A stretch of DNA of 64,000 nucleotides from Roseibium sp. MMSF_3412 (GTDB taxonomy: Bacteria > Pseudomonadota > Alphaproteobacteria > Rhizobiales > Stappiaceae), in contig NZ_JASHJI010000008.1 in NCBI RefSeq assembly GCF_030733265.1, positions 186,001-250,000 of the forward strand. The letters run 5' to 3'. The position numbers were made by a program, and so were the translations under genes. The notes under the pieces are model-generated. The model was given only the letters and a program-made list of their open reading frames with translations, was not told the origin of the DNA and searched no databases. This document shows, one piece after another, positions 63,903 to 64,000 of this stretch (within the stretch, counting starts at the first letter, position 1; every line of letters starts with the position of its first letter).

Positions 63903-64000
63903 TTAGAGCTTGATCTCGACGTCGACACCAGCGGCCAGGTCGAGCTTCATGAGCGCGTCCACCGTCTGGGGCGTCGGATCAACGATGTCGAGAAGACGCT
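63903..64000 (-). CDS. rpsJ: 30S ribosomal protein S10, C-terminal part (cut by window edge)
   Basis: The last 31 codons read [20 protein letters not shown]... ending VDVEIKL-stop, the S10 C-terminus. The upstream part is beyond the window. Confidence 0.95.

Noticed and set aside
1-64000. CRISPR array, prophage or defence island
   Set aside because: No direct-repeat array, phage structural genes, restriction or abortive-infection genes were seen.

Overview
The window reads as chromosomal DNA of a motile, GC-rich alphaproteobacterium. A marine Stappiaceae (Roseibium/Labrenzia-like) or close relative is my best guess, but no 16S gene is present, so this rests on gene content only. Supporting signs are the sqdBDC sulfolipid operon, ATP12-type F1 assembly chaperone, DUF1489, a FliN-like protein beside lipB, propionyl-CoA carboxylase genes, and the alphaproteobacterial order of the S10-spc-alpha ribosomal superoperon. 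Almost all of the sequence is single-copy core or near-core genome. Mobile DNA is limited to a small inverted-repeat element at the left edge.

Layout. 1-277: a ~264 bp terminal-inverted-repeat element, flanked by TA, that supplies the stop codon of a DUF1489 gene; the end of a second copy abuts it. 275-8631: single genes (two NAD-binding or envelope proteins, DUF599, two class III nucleotide cyclases, a YdcF protein, a degenerate truncated globin with a CRP-like upstream site, a ClpP paralogue, an ACT protein). 8728-13517: a minus-strand run headed by a LiuR-like MerR regulator (thioesterase, GNAT, isovaleryl-CoA dehydrogenase, cupin, SDR, agmatinase-family ureohydrolase). 13606-19147: GH25 lysozyme, VOC protein, solute-binding protein, the divergent ohr/ohrR peroxide pair with two matching palindromic operators, mgtE, and a small secreted protein. 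19468-19554: tRNA-Leu(GAG). 19675-24873: fliN-like, lipB, sqdB-sqdD-sqdC, acylphosphatase, HAD phosphatase.

24970-29759: propionyl-CoA carboxylase alpha and beta genes, separated by two small secreted proteins on the other strand. 30119-34153: a plus-strand operon of ATP-grasp, alpha-E, transglutaminase and the proteasome-like peptidase Anbu, followed by a second mgtE. 35745-41095: crcB, rluA-type, HAD and atp12 on the minus strand, split by a plus-strand block (Tlde1-domain protein, small membrane protein, P-loop kinase). 41187-49973: lipoprotein, very large patatin-like protein, NTF2-like protein, rarA, a DegP-type protease and a chemoreceptor. 50155-64000: ribosomal protein genes from rplQ back to rpsJ (cut by the window edge), with rpoA, adk and secY embedded and a terminator at the downstream end.

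Functional themes are branched-chain and odd-chain acyl-CoA catabolism (ivd, pccAB), phosphorus-free membrane lipid synthesis (sqdBDC), oxidative stress (ohr/ohrR), envelope quality control (DegP, GH25, Tlde1), protein turnover by two unusual peptidases (ClpP-like, Anbu), and translation. I see no CRISPR array, prophage, recognised defence island or secondary-metabolite cluster. The best leads for new biology are the degenerate globin, the Anbu/ATP-grasp operon, the ohrR N-terminal extension and the abutting inverted-repeat elements.
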